Shown here in pieces: positions 63,901-64,000 of a DNA stretch of 64,000 nt; the stretch's first letter is position 1, and each line of letters opens with the position of its first letter. A model generated the notes under the pieces. The model was not told where the DNA came from. It was given only the letters and a program-made list of their open reading frames with translations, and made no database searches. The stretch is from Casuarius casuarius (lineage: Eukaryota > Chordata > Aves > Casuariiformes > Casuariidae), in assembly GCA_003342895.1 (NCBI GenBank), contig PTFA01000404.1:482188-546187 (forward strand), given 5' to 3'. Both the position numbers and the translations under genes were made by a program.

Positions 63901-64000
63901 GTGCCTGGGCTGTCCCCACTAGGTAGAGCATTGCAACTCCACAAGCAACTGGGGAATGTGCCAAAGACCTGCCAGCAGTGAGACTGCCGGGGCTGAGCTC
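54973..64000. other. FAM131B first intron and upstream sequence, no further exon found
   Basis: I searched the - strand for a short exon starting MGCIG, as in one mammalian isoform, and found none. No CpG-island-like promoter is evident, and no zyxin exon is recognisable on the + strand. The part beyond about 62100 is richer in C and T (pyrimidine-rich + strand at 62370-62690) and generates the long - strand frame at 62323-62919, which looks compositional. Poly(T) runs occur at 59561-59581 and 59606-59617. Confidence 0.55.
55045..55770 (-). repeat. Ancient CR1/L3-like LINE, reverse strand
   Basis: Begins 'gagaatcacagagtttaagg ccacaatggccag', then 'tatcctgttccaatatt', 'tgacaaactaaacagactga' and 'ctcactgtagaacatttttc' in the order of reverse-complemented old amniote CR1 3' regions. 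Heavily mutated. Confidence 0.55.

Overview
The window is animal nuclear DNA, most likely from a bird or a close sauropsid relative. It is intron-rich and AT-rich, with GT-AG (and some GC-AG) splice sites. It is littered with CR1-type LINE fragments, including 3' ends of the form 'gacctccagaggtcccttcc' and, in reverse, 'aatcatagaatcatag'. Two protein-coding genes can be read exon by exon. They converge: CLCN1 on the + strand (1799-32141) and FAM131B on the - strand (54972-48263). The neighbours and orientation match the CLCN1-FAM131B pair known from mammals.

CLCN1 (skeletal-muscle-type voltage-gated chloride channel ClC-1) is present from the equivalent of human exon 2 to the stop codon, as 22 constitutive-equivalent exons. 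The joined reading frame is open for 940 codons. It carries the CLC selectivity-filter motifs, all membrane helices, two C-terminal CBS regions and an acidic C-terminus that clearly identifies ClC-1 rather than ClC-2. Exon 1 lies upstream of the window. A polyadenylation signal sits about 710 bases after the stop.

The most interesting object is at the exon 7 position of CLCN1. Two different 79-nt exons (4972-5050 and 7665-7743) encode alternative versions of the F-G loop and helix G. They have the same length and the same phases, and both end in a GC (not GT) donor, AG|GCAAGT. Skipping both or including both breaks the frame, so they look like a mutually exclusive pair. The downstream exon matches the mammalian ClC-1 sequence; the upstream one looks more like ClC-2.

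FAM131B is present from its second coding exon to the stop (six exons, including a 36-nt microexon). The short first exon seen in one mammalian isoform was not found in the window. Between the two stop codons lies about 16 kb without a recognisable gene. It holds an old CR1 copy, a 55-bp alternating purine-pyrimidine tract, a CG/CT tract and a small coding-like segment. From 54973 to 64000 is FAM131B intron and upstream sequence with one ancient CR1-like repeat and no recognised gene; zyxin, the next gene in mammals, was not seen.

Other structure: a 58-bp inverted repeat (57/58 matching, 145-bp spacer) in CLCN1 intron 9, and a large decayed CR1 copy just before the penultimate CLCN1 exon. All family assignments are from reading the translated exons against remembered family sequences; no search was run.
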